64,000 bases of DNA from an uncultured Bacteroidaceae bacterium. Its GTDB lineage: Bacteria > Bacteroidota > Bacteroidia > Bacteroidales > Bacteroidaceae. The stretch is from the NCBI GenBank assembly GCA_905233765.1, contig CAJOCU010000020.1:32438-96437 (forward strand). Reading direction: 5' to 3'. Shown here in pieces: positions 7,693 to 15,849 of this stretch (its first letter is position 1; the number at the start of each line of letters is the position of its first letter). Both the position numbers and the translations under genes were made by a program. The notes below the pieces were generated by a model. It did no database searches. It was not told the origin of the DNA and saw nothing but the letters and a program-made list of their open reading frames with translations.

Positions 7693-8301
7693 ATGTCTAT
7701 TTCCTATCTGAACACGGAGAACATTGAGCGCAGCGAAGATGGTGTGGAATATCATCCGCTCATTCCCTTCCTGCCGGAAAATGCCAGAGTGCTGTTTCTG
7801 GGCAGCTTTCCTCCACAGCGCAAGCGATGGTGCATGGACTTTTACTACCCGAACTTCATCAACGACCACTGGCGCATTGAGGGAGAGGTGTTCTTTGGCG
7901 ACAAAAACCACTTCGTAGATCTTGAGGCCAAGCGTTTCAAAATAGATGAAATCATCGCGTTCTGTCAGGAGAAGGGACTCGCATTCTTCGACACTTCTAC
8001 AGCTGTCCGTCGTTTGCAGGACAATGCATCGGATAAGTTCCTCGAAGTCGTTGAGCCTACAGACATCAATGCTTTGATTCAGCAGTTGCCCCATCTGCGG
8101 GGCATCGTCACCACAGGCGAGAAAGCCACCGAGACCATCTGTGCCTATTTTGGCATTTCAGAGATTCCGAAGGTCAACACTTCCGTTGCCCTCAACTCTC
8201 CGCTCTTATTATATCGCCTTCCTTCTTCATCACGTGCCTATCCGTTGTCATTTGAGAAGAAGGTAGAGGCATATCGGCGTTGCTTGAATCTGTTTTATTA
8301 A
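7693..8301 (+). CDS. Uracil/hypoxanthine-DNA glycosylase superfamily protein
   Basis: Probable base-excision repair glycosylase of the Mug/TDG/hypoxanthine branch, removing deaminated bases from DNA. The 202-residue product shows the superfamily first motif VLFLGSFPPQRKRW and the second motif LPSSSRAYPLSFEKKVEAYR near the C-terminus, similar to the LPSTSPA motif of the hypoxanthine-type branch. The segment FYYPNFINDHWRI is also typical. The substrate cannot be decided from sequence alone. It is a free-standing gene with its own -7 box, followed after 17 bases by the lipocalin gene, which it may be transcribed with. Confidence 0.75.
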   Translation: MSISYLNTENIERSEDGVEYHPLIPFLPENARVLFLGSFPPQRKRWCMDFYYPNFINDHWRIEGEVFFGDKNHFVDLEAKRFKIDEIIAFCQEKGLAFFDTSTAVRRLQDNASDKFLEVVEPTDINALIQQLPHLRGIVTTGEKATETICAYFGISEIPKVNTSVALNSPLLLYRLPSSSRAYPLSFEKKVEAYRRCLNLFY

Positions 8302-8318
8302 GTGAAAGAACAAGACAC

Positions 8319-8825
8319 ATGAAGAAAGTACTACTCACATTCGTAGGCCTCTTTGCCATCATGAGCTGCACGGCAAAAGGTATCGACAATTCAACGGTCA
8401 AGACCTTTGACCTACAACGCTTCCTCGGCAGTTGGTATGAGGTGGCACGCTACGACCACTGGTTTGAACGTGGAATGGAGAAGACGAAGTCAACCTACAA
8501 GTTGCGTGAGGACGGAAAGCTGGATGTCTTGAACGTCGGCATCAAGAATGGCAAGCCGAAAGAATCGAAGGGCAAGGTGAAGACGACAGACACAGCGGGG
8601 CTGTTGCGCATCTCGTTCTTCGGTCCGTTCTACTCGGACTACCGCATTATGCTCATCGATGCGAACTATCAATATGCCCTCATCGGCAGCAGCAACGACA
8701 GCTGCCTTTGGATCCTCTCGCGCAAACCCAAGCTCACGGAAGAAGCCAAGAGCATCATCCTCAAAGAAGCAGCGCGTCGAGGCTACGACACCAGCAAACT
8801 GATCTGGGTGAAACAGGATTTGTAG
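8319..8825 (+). CDS. Bacterial lipocalin (Blc family), probable outer-membrane lipoprotein
   Basis: Eight-stranded barrel that binds lipids or other hydrophobic ligands at the outer membrane. The start at 8319 (MKKVLLTFVGLFAIMSC) gives a signal peptide with a lipobox-like Cys at about residue 16; a longer reading from 8280 would bury the signal. The lipocalin signature GSWYEVARYDHWFERG lies at the N-terminus, and the conserved YRIMLIDANYQYALIGSS and LWILSRKP strands follow. Its 168 residues are typical for Blc. Its ligand is unknown. The roughly 200 bases after it hold no gene or convincing terminator. Confidence 0.88.
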   Translation: MKKVLLTFVGLFAIMSCTAKGIDNSTVKTFDLQRFLGSWYEVARYDHWFERGMEKTKSTYKLREDGKLDVLNVGIKNGKPKESKGKVKTTDTAGLLRISFFGPFYSDYRIMLIDANYQYALIGSSNDSCLWILSRKPKLTEEAKSIILKEAARRGYDTSKLIWVKQDL

Positions 8826-9024
8826 CTTTTACACGCTAAAATACGCCATTTTTAAGCCAGTCATTTCACTGTATTTCAATGACGTATCATCAAAACCGCG
8901 TAAAAGTGTATGAAATATTGTGCTTTCTCACATGAAAACAGATTTGGTAAAATCTCTTCACTGCTTCCGCTAATCGACAAATTGTCTAAAGCGTACTGCT
9001 TAACCAACAAAAATGCCAACGATA

Positions 9025-10170
9025 TCATGGAGTCTCCGTCGTCCAAGGGATGACGGGGACTTCCTTTTCGGTGAAGTGAATGGGAAGCCAGAGGTGGAGA
9101 CTGCGGGAGAGATGGCGCGGGTTCCAGATGTCGGCCATGAAGACATAGGTGGTGTCGTTCTTGAAGATAAAGGTGCCCTGAGCGCCGAAGGTCTTGTTGG
9201 CAGGCATATCGCGATAGCCGGTGGCGATGCCCGTAAAGGGTGAGGGCAGCTGCGTCCACGGTCCCCAAATGCTCTTGGATCTGAACATTCGGGCCTCGTT
9301 GGGATCCCATCCCGTGCAGCCGGAGCAGATGAGCCAGTAGTCCTCGCCACGGTGGAAGATGCAGGGAGCCTCATTCTGTCCGCCTGGCGCCACCATATTA
9401 TATTTGCCGGTGAAATCAAGGAAATCGTCGGTCAGCTCACTGACGAGGAGCGTCAGGTTCTCCTGCGAGGAGGTGATGTGATAGGCGCGGCCGTCATCAT
9501 CCACGAAGACCGTCATATCGCGACTCATCTGTCCGCCCTCGAAGTCACGCCAGAGGTACATTCCCTTCTGCACCTCGCGCCTCCATCGCGGTGTCCACCA
9601 TTTCGTCCACGCTGCAGCGTTTGTCTGCTTGGCAGCCTCGATGTCCTTTTCCGTCATGTCGAAAGGCCACCGCCCGGCGTGCAGACGTGTGCTGCGGATA
9701 AAGCGGAAAGGTCCTGTGGCGTGTTCGCTCACGGCGAAGCCCACGCGGGCAGCCTCGTAGCCCTTCCCCTTCAGTTCCAGATGGAAGAGCATCACGAAGC
9801 GCTGTGTCTTTTCATTCCACACCACCTTCGGGCGTTCCATGATGCAGCCACGCTCTATGTCGCTGCCCGGCTCTGCGCTCAGCTGCAGCGCCAAACCCTC
9901 GTTCTTCCAGTGTCGTAAGTCCGTTGACGAATACACGGCGATGCCGCCGTCCATCGTATAGCCGCGGTCGGGGCGCTGTTCGCCATACCAGTAATACGTG
10001 TCGACATGCCGCAGGATATTGCCCCCGTGGGCATTGATATGCTTCCCTTCCGTGTCGGGCCACAACTGCCCGTTCTTAAAGCTGCCGTCCTGTGCCGCCA
10101 ACGGCACAGCAGTGAGCGCCAGCCACACCGCAAGCATCGTTATACCCTTATACCATGTGCCTTGTTTCAT
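9025..10170 (-). CDS. Glycoside hydrolase family 43-like protein (galactan/arabinan side chains)
   Basis: Secreted five-bladed beta-propeller enzyme. The 381-residue product begins with a signal peptide ending near PLAAQ. It then shows the features of the GH43 branch that includes exo-beta-1,3-galactanases (subfamily 24 and relatives): INAHGGNILRHVDTYYWYGE, GIAVYSSTDLRHWKNEGLAL, MERPKVVWNEKT and the closing MADIWNPRHLSRSLHLWLPI. That branch trims galactan or arabinogalactan decorations. It is the last gene of the PL11-GH51-GH43 group, 86 bases after GH51, with a possible hairpin in the gap. The subfamily is my best guess from the motif pattern; the exact linkage attacked cannot be read from sequence. 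Confidence 0.78.
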   Translation of the reverse strand: MKQGTWYKGITMLAVWLALTAVPLAAQDGSFKNGQLWPDTEGKHINAHGGNILRHVDTYYWYGEQRPDRGYTMDGGIAVYSSTDLRHWKNEGLALQLSAEPGSDIERGCIMERPKVVWNEKTQRFVMLFHLELKGKGYEAARVGFAVSEHATGPFRFIRSTRLHAGRWPFDMTEKDIEAAKQTNAAAWTKWWTPRWRREVQKGMYLWRDFEGGQMSRDMTVFVDDDGRAYHITSSQENLTLLVSELTDDFLDFTGKYNMVAPGGQNEAPCIFHRGEDYWLICSGCTGWDPNEARMFRSKSIWGPWTQLPSPFTGIATGYRDMPANKTFGAQGTFIFKNDTTYVFMADIWNPRHLSRSLHLWLPIHFTEKEVPVIPWTTETP

Positions 10171-10202
10171 TTGCGCTTGTCTGCACCTACGTAATAATCT
10201 TC

Positions 10203-10229
10203 GGCGTCGTTTAAGTATGCTTCGTCGCC
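10203..10229 (-). other. Small inverted repeat between GH51 and GH43
   Basis: GGCG-t-CG ... CG-t-CGCC with a 15-base loop, in the 86-base gap of the operon. It could be an RNA hairpin that sets relative transcript levels; there is no T-run for a terminator. Confidence 0.3.
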
Positions 10230-10256
10230 GCGCAAAAAACCTATATGGTGTTATTA

Positions 10257-12302
10257 CTATAATTTAACCTTGTAGAGGGCGAAGGTCTTGGCGGAGATAT
10301 TGGCTACGAGGGACCCGCTGGTGATGGTGGTCTGGCTTGCTACGGGCTTGACACGCTCGGGCTTGCTGGGCATATTCTCGGCATCGTAGTCGGAGCAGTT
10401 AAGGGTGATGACCTCCACCTGGCTGAGTGCTGCGAGTTGCTTCTTTGCAAGGCCGGTAATGTCGATGCGTAGCGAGCGGGCATCAGCGAAGGTGTTGATG
10501 ACCTTTACGATAATCTCCCCCCTCTGCTTGTCGATGACAGCGCTGGCAAAGATGCCATCCTCACCCTCGGGAACGGGGTTAGCCGCAGGCTGACCACCAG
10601 CGATGCTGATGGTAGTGGGCAGCACATGCGTGCCGGCATTGAGCATATACATCTGCTGGACGTAGTAGCTGGCGGTGCGTGCGGTGGCGAGGTTGTCGTA
10701 CCAGATGAGGTCGGGGCGCCACTGCCAGCCCTCGACGTGCGAGAACAGGGGGGCATAGGTGGCCATGTGGACAAGATCGGCATTGCGCTCGATGTTGGTC
10801 ATGAAGGCAGCCTCGTAGATGCTGGCGCCGGCATGGTTGTACTTCTTGCCGCTGTCGTGGCAAGCCCACTCACCGGCGAAGACGCGGGGACCGTCCTTGG
10901 TGTAGAACTTGCGGTCGGAGTAGCGGTTCATGGCCTTCTTGAACCAGTCGATGTTGCGGTAGTAGTGCTCATCCACGAGATCGGCCTTCAGTTCGCGCAT
11001 CGCCTTCCAACCATTGAAGAAGTGTCCGTCTTCGGCGTTGGGACCGCTGGTGCCCACAATCTTTATCTCGGGGTGTGCCTTGCGCACTTCTGGAGCAATG
11101 ATGGCCAGGCGGTCGAAATAGGGCTGCTCCCACTGCTCGTTGCCGATGCCAAGGAACTTGAGGTTGAAGGGCGCGGGGTGCCCCATGTCGGCACGCAGTT
11201 TGGCCCACTGGTTGGTGGCGGGGTCACCGTTGGCAAAGTCGATGAGGTCGATGCAGTCATCGATGAACTCCTGCAGGCCCTCCTTCGTGCAGGCAGCGTG
11301 GGCATCGTCACCATTCTGGAACTGACAGGCCATGCCCACGTTCAGCACGGGCAGGGGCTCTGCGCCAATCTCCTCGGAGAGCTGGAAATACTCGAAGAAG
11401 CCGAGGCCGTAGCTTTGGAAGTAGTCGGGGAAGTAGCGCTGCGTGAAGGTGTAGTGCCAGCGGTTCTCGTTGAGCGGACGATTCTCGACAGGCCCCACGG
11501 TGTTCTTCCACTGGTAGCGTGTGGCGAGGTCTGTGCCCTCCACAATACAGCCGCCGGGAAAGCGGAAGATGCCCGGGTGCAGATCTTCGAGCGCTTGTGC
11601 CACATCGGCACGCATACCGTTCTCGTGGTCCTTGTAAGTCTTTACAGGGAATAGACTGATGTGTTCCACATCGGTGGTCACCTTGCTGTCAGCCCACACG
11701 CGGAGATGTGCCTTGGCGAAGGTCTTGCGGGGCTTGATGATGGCGGTATATTTCTTCCATTCCTTGCCGCTGATCTCTACGCCGGTGTTGCCCAGCTTCT
11801 GATCCTCTTCCATCGTGGCGTTATCCACCAAGTCTATCCACAGCTTGGATGAGCCGCCATCGGGTACACGTGCCCAAAGCGAGAAACGGTACTCCTCGCC
11901 ACCTTTCACACCGATGCCGAAGAAACCGTGGTTCTCAATCATCGTGTGCTTGTCGCGATGGCCGGAAGGAGCCAAGCGTACGTAGTGCGGGTTACGCTCA
12001 AAGGGACCGTCGTTCATCAATGTCACCTTACCCGAGATATCCCAGCCGGTGTAAGGGTTGGGGAACTCGAAGGAGCGATTCTTCAGGAGCTCACCATACA
12101 GACCACCATCGGCAGCATAGTTGATGTCCTCGAAGAAGATGCCGTACATTGTGGGCTGAATGGGAGCCCCAAGCTTTTTGGCGTTGACGGTAATTAGGGC
12201 ATCGGCAGCGAAGGCTGTTGATAGTTGACAGTTGACAATTGACAGTTGACAGTTGCCGCAGGCGAAGAGGGCAAGGGCAAAAAGGAGGGATTTGAGTTTC
12301 AT
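10257..12302 (-). CDS. GH51 alpha-L-arabinofuranosidase, secreted
   Basis: Removes terminal L-arabinofuranose from arabinan or arabinoxylan. The acid/base Glu is in GIGNEQWEQPYF and the nucleophile Glu in RVFAGEWACHDS, on the usual (beta/alpha)8 barrel. An N-terminal carbohydrate-binding-like beta-sandwich precedes it and a C-terminal beta domain follows it. The start at 12302 (MKLKSLLFALALFACGNC) gives a proper signal peptide; a longer reading from 12347 would overlap PL11. Between the signal peptide and the mature protein, residues of about 17-29 (CQLSIVNCQLSTA) are the translation of a tandem heptamer repeat. Lies 22 bases after PL11, hence in one operon with it. The family is firm, the polymer preference is inferred from context. 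Confidence 0.93.
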   Translation of the reverse strand: MKLKSLLFALALFACGNCQLSIVNCQLSTAFAADALITVNAKKLGAPIQPTMYGIFFEDINYAADGGLYGELLKNRSFEFPNPYTGWDISGKVTLMNDGPFERNPHYVRLAPSGHRDKHTMIENHGFFGIGVKGGEEYRFSLWARVPDGGSSKLWIDLVDNATMEEDQKLGNTGVEISGKEWKKYTAIIKPRKTFAKAHLRVWADSKVTTDVEHISLFPVKTYKDHENGMRADVAQALEDLHPGIFRFPGGCIVEGTDLATRYQWKNTVGPVENRPLNENRWHYTFTQRYFPDYFQSYGLGFFEYFQLSEEIGAEPLPVLNVGMACQFQNGDDAHAACTKEGLQEFIDDCIDLIDFANGDPATNQWAKLRADMGHPAPFNLKFLGIGNEQWEQPYFDRLAIIAPEVRKAHPEIKIVGTSGPNAEDGHFFNGWKAMRELKADLVDEHYYRNIDWFKKAMNRYSDRKFYTKDGPRVFAGEWACHDSGKKYNHAGASIYEAAFMTNIERNADLVHMATYAPLFSHVEGWQWRPDLIWYDNLATARTASYYVQQMYMLNAGTHVLPTTISIAGGQPAANPVPEGEDGIFASAVIDKQRGEIIVKVINTFADARSLRIDITGLAKKQLAALSQVEVITLNCSDYDAENMPSKPERVKPVASQTTITSGSLVANISAKTFALYKVKL
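12218..12255. repeat. Family H heptamers (TTGACAG type, 5 units) in GH51
   Basis: Five consecutive 7-base units on the plus strand (TTGATAG, TTGACAG, TTGACAA, TTGACAG, TTGACAG). They lie within the coding sequence just after the signal peptide and are read without a stop on the minus strand. The same unit occurs in the GH31 gene and next to the uppS start. Confidence 0.85.
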
Positions 12303-12324
12303 AAGGAATCTGTTTATGATGATA

Positions 12325-15300
12325 TTACTGGATTCGTTTCTCGCCATTGACGATATATAGACGACCCGGTTTCATAGCTGCGGCCTCGATGCGGCGGCCT
12401 GTCAGGTCATAGATTTCATCGGCTTTGCCAGCATGTGTCGCAGGCAGAGACTGCACGGCAGTGGGGATGCCGCCCTTGGTCCAGAAGTATTGCGGTAAGG
12501 GCTGATTTGTAGTAGTACCCTTGACGCGCAGCCAAGGTTCGCCGGCGGGTTGCAGTGTAGCCTCTTCCACTTTGAAGAAGCCGATAGCACCTGTCTCGGC
12601 ATCCACGCGGAAGGTGTAGAAATATTCCCTCGTGTTCTCGTTACTGACGAGAACACTATCCACAGAACAACCTTTTAGATAGCCTGTATTGACCGTTGCT
12701 GCGCTCATGGTGCTGGGGCGGAAGCGTACCTTCTGTCCAGCAGTACCCTTATAAACAATCGCAGAACCCGAGGGAATGATGGCATTGGCCTTCAGGACAT
12801 TGTATTTTAGAGTGTCGGCGGCAGCATTCACTCCAGTGATGCTATATGCCGTCACACCGGATGGCAGGCTGACGGGGTAAGCCGTGTACAGAAGGTCCAA
12901 ACCGCTCTCGGGAATAGTGCGCTCTATCGTATAGCGCGTGATGGGGTCATAGCTTAGGTGTGGCGGCTGGTTGTAGCACACGTTCTGAGCGATGAGCTGC
13001 GCGCGGTAGGAGCAGTCATCCATGAGATGTGGCTGACGGTAGTCGGTGGCGAAGTCGGTGGCATTGATAACGAGGCGGTAGTCGCTGCCGTTCTGGTCCC
13101 ACGTGACAATCTCCTCGCGCCAGTCGCCCAGCAGGTCACCTGAGACGCAGGGGTTCTGCTTGCTATCGTTGTTATAGTTGCCGATAACATAGTTGCCACC
13201 ATTAATCTGCATACGCCAGAAACCGTTGGCATCAGGGTTCCAATATTCGAGTATGTTCTTGCCGTAGAAGTCGTCTGCGAGGTTTCCGTTCCAGTAGATG
13301 CGGAAGCTGAGACCGGCACCACCGCCGTGGGAGACATCCGAAGCGACGACAGTACCGCTGGTGTCATAAAGATTAGCATCAGCACTCGACTGCCAATAGG
13401 CATTCTCGGCCTCGGGGTTGAAATGTGCCATGATGCCACGCCCAGTGTCGCTGGAGGCCGTGCGCCGCAACAGGATCTCGCCCGTAGCTGCATCACGCAG
13501 GTCCGAGCCAAAGTTGCCCTTCTCATGCACCATGAAGAGTTCCTGCCCCGGGCGGGAAGGTATGAAATCACTGAGGTGCATGGCGTCACCGTGTCCCAGT
13601 CCTGTGCGGTAGAGGGTGGTACCGTCGGGCTTCAGGGCGCCGGAGCCGTAGTGGATCTCCTGCTTGCCGTCACCAGTAACGTCACCCACACAGATCCAGT
13701 GTGCTCCCTCGCCATAGACGGAGGAGGAGAGGTTTTTCACTGTGCCATCGGCATAGGTGACTGTGCCACTGTTGGCACTCGGTCCACGGTGCAGCCAACG
13801 CATCGTGAGGTTTTCACCGTCCCAGTCGTAGGCCCCAATCTTACAGCCGTTGTAGTAGCCGCGTGCGAAGATGGCCGAGGGGTTCTTTTCTTCGCCATCG
13901 AGCCATGCGATGGCAGCAAGATAACGCTCGGATTTGTTCTGCTTGCTGTCGCCCCAGAAGTCGGAACTCTCGTCAGCAAAGGCGGTGTGATACTTGATGG
14001 TCTGCAGCTCGGCACCTGTCGTGCCGTCGAAGACAGTGAGGTACTCGCCGCCCGATTCCTGCTTGCCCTTACCGCCCTTATAGTTGGCGGTGGGATCGTC
14101 GCCGTCCATGATGACATAGTTACCCTGTCCATCTACAGCACCCGGGGCCGTCTTCACCATGAACTCTCCATAGCCGTCGCCGTCCATATCCCATGCGATG
14201 AAATGTGTGGTGTGGGCCGAGTTGAACATGTTGGGACCAGTGTGGAGCATCCACAGGCGTGTGCCGTCCATCTTGTAGCAGCTATAGAAGGCCGGTGATG
14301 TGGTTCCGCTACTGGCCGCGTCCTTTTCGTTGGAGGGCGCCCATTTCAAGATGATTTCATACTCGCCATCGCCGTCCATGTCACAGAACGAGGCGTCGTT
14401 GGGCGTGTAGGTGGCACCTGCAGAGGTAGGGTCTGTAGGAGCACCACCCTGCAAGGTGATATATTTCACTTGGTTGTCCCACGGCTTCACCTCCTGCGTC
14501 TCCAAAATTTCGCCGTCGGGGGCAACGACCTCCAATAGATAGGTACTGGTGAGGCTACCACCCGTATCAAGGAATGTGGTGCGTTCGGTAATCGCCTGAC
14601 GGCCATTGAGCAATGTCTTGCCACGCCAGAGGCGGAAGCGAGTCTGTGCGGCCTCGTCGGTAGCCCGCCAACGCCAGCTGACGAGCACGCCGCCGGAGGT
14701 CATCACGGCCATAAGACCACGATTCAAGGGCTTGGCCTCGGGTTTCGGTGGACGATTGCTAATAGTGAATCGAATGCTCACCGAGAATACTTCCTTACCG
14801 TCCTTCAAAGCCGTGAGGGTAATGTACTTGTCCTTGTAGGTGATGGTGGCGGTGTAGCCCTCCGCGGCAGTGACAGCAAGGTCGGTGGGGTCGGCCGAGA
14901 GCTTCGTTGGCCACGCTGTGCTCTCACCATTCTTCAGGCTAGCGATGGCTGTGAGCAGGTCGCCAGCCGAGCAGGAGGCTGCAGTGAAGTAGTGCGAAGC
15001 ATCGAAGATGGGCTCGTCCGTCTCGCCACCAATGGTGACATTGCGGAAGGCGAAGGCTTTGGAGAGGACCTTCTCCTCGGTGTCCTGATCCAAGCCGTTG
15101 AAGTTATACACGTAGAGGATCACGCGGAACGACTTGCCACCTTCGGCCAGCTGGTTAGAGATCTGGAAGGTGTGATGGCTGTAGCCCGTGCTGTTTGAAG
15201 CCGTGATCTTGTTGCGCAGAGGCGCTACGCTGGTGGCCAACGCTATTTCGTTGCCAGCGGTGTTCCTGATATAGACGTCGAAGTTGCCCTTGTCGGTGCC

Positions 15301-15672
15301 ACACTTGACAGCATCGAAAGACAGGGTGGTAGGCTTGAAGGTGTGACCGCTCTTAGGGGTGATGGTAAACGTCACCTGATGGCCGGAGGTCTTAGCACTA
15401 ACGGTAGTCGCGGGCTTCAGCTGCACGAACGGGGGAGTGTAGGTGACAGCTGTGTAGCCTTCGTCGGCATTGGACGCTGTCAGCTCATCGGCAACAGAGA
15501 GCTTTGAGCCAAGAACGAATGAGGGTGTGATGTAGGAAGAGGTACTCCCTTCTGTGTTGTACGCGGACACGTTCGCCTTGTCTATCATGGGCCATACGAC
15601 ATCAACATGGTCGGCCAGTAACTGAGATACCACCGCCACCGAAGCAACGATTAATGCGAGAATTCTTTTCAT
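12325..15672 (-). CDS. Rhamnogalacturonan lyase, polysaccharide lyase family 11
   Basis: Cleaves the rhamnose-galacturonate backbone of rhamnogalacturonan I by beta-elimination. The eight-bladed propeller of PL11 begins with KPEAKPLNRGLMAV at about residue 315 and carries repeated calcium-binding loops (DMDGDGEYEI, DMDGDGYGEF, DVTGDGKQEIHYG). Conserved stretches such as RGYYNGCKIGAYDWDG and GDLLGDWREEIVTW follow. The first 310 residues form a family-untypical N-terminal part after a signal peptide, perhaps binding modules. The C-terminus has the tail IYDLTGRRIEAAAMKPGRLY, which resembles a type 9 secretion sorting signal. At 1115 residues it is larger than minimal PL11 enzymes (about 600) because of these additions. 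It heads the PL11-GH51-GH43 operon. Confidence 0.93.
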   Translation of the reverse strand: MKRILALIVASVAVVSQLLADHVDVVWPMIDKANVSAYNTEGSTSSYITPSFVLGSKLSVADELTASNADEGYTAVTYTPPFVQLKPATTVSAKTSGHQVTFTITPKSGHTFKPTTLSFDAVKCGTDKGNFDVYIRNTAGNEIALATSVAPLRNKITASNSTGYSHHTFQISNQLAEGGKSFRVILYVYNFNGLDQDTEEKVLSKAFAFRNVTIGGETDEPIFDASHYFTAASCSAGDLLTAIASLKNGESTAWPTKLSADPTDLAVTAAEGYTATITYKDKYITLTALKDGKEVFSVSIRFTISNRPPKPEAKPLNRGLMAVMTSGGVLVSWRWRATDEAAQTRFRLWRGKTLLNGRQAITERTTFLDTGGSLTSTYLLEVVAPDGEILETQEVKPWDNQVKYITLQGGAPTDPTSAGATYTPNDASFCDMDGDGEYEIILKWAPSNEKDAASSGTTSPAFYSCYKMDGTRLWMLHTGPNMFNSAHTTHFIAWDMDGDGYGEFMVKTAPGAVDGQGNYVIMDGDDPTANYKGGKGKQESGGEYLTVFDGTTGAELQTIKYHTAFADESSDFWGDSKQNKSERYLAAIAWLDGEEKNPSAIFARGYYNGCKIGAYDWDGENLTMRWLHRGPSANSGTVTYADGTVKNLSSSVYGEGAHWICVGDVTGDGKQEIHYGSGALKPDGTTLYRTGLGHGDAMHLSDFIPSRPGQELFMVHEKGNFGSDLRDAATGEILLRRTASSDTGRGIMAHFNPEAENAYWQSSADANLYDTSGTVVASDVSHGGGAGLSFRIYWNGNLADDFYGKNILEYWNPDANGFWRMQINGGNYVIGNYNNDSKQNPCVSGDLLGDWREEIVTWDQNGSDYRLVINATDFATDYRQPHLMDDCSYRAQLIAQNVCYNQPPHLSYDPITRYTIERTIPESGLDLLYTAYPVSLPSGVTAYSITGVNAAADTLKYNVLKANAIIPSGSAIVYKGTAGQKVRFRPSTMSAATVNTGYLKGCSVDSVLVSNENTREYFYTFRVDAETGAIGFFKVEEATLQPAGEPWLRVKGTTTNQPLPQYFWTKGGIPTAVQSLPATHAGKADEIYDLTGRRIEAAAMKPGRLYIVNGEKRIQ

Positions 15673-15770
15673 GTGGATATTGCGTGTTGTTTATTCGTAA
15701 TCGTCAAATATCTCGTTGAGGAAAATGTTGAAAGGGGCAAGTATTCGGAACATCTTACCCTATTTCGGGA

Positions 15771-15778
15771 CAAAGATA
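15771..15778 (-). promoter_or_regulatory. -7 box (TATCTTTG) for the PL11 operon
   Basis: Exact TAnnTTTG match on the minus strand about 100 bases before the PL11 start, directly beside the terminator of the preceding gene. The leader would be roughly 95 nt. Confidence 0.5.
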
Positions 15779-15816
15779 GCAAAAAGTCCCCGCGAAAGAG
15801 ACTTCGCAGGGACTTT
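15778..15816 (-). terminator. Rho-independent terminator after the beta-helix protein gene
   Basis: Stem AAAGTCCC / GGGACTTT (15783-15790 with 15109-type partner at 15809-15816) extended by GCGAA / TTCGC with one mismatch, and a 6-base loop. On the minus strand it is followed by TTTTT. It sits 34 bases after the stop of the gene at 15850-18036. Confidence 0.85.
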
Positions 15817-15849
15817 ATTCTTATATTTTTATAATTTTTAATTATTCCA

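Noticed and set aside
10626..11654. 342-residue open frame antisense to GH51
   Set aside because: Shadow frame; GH51 catalytic motifs fix the coding strand.
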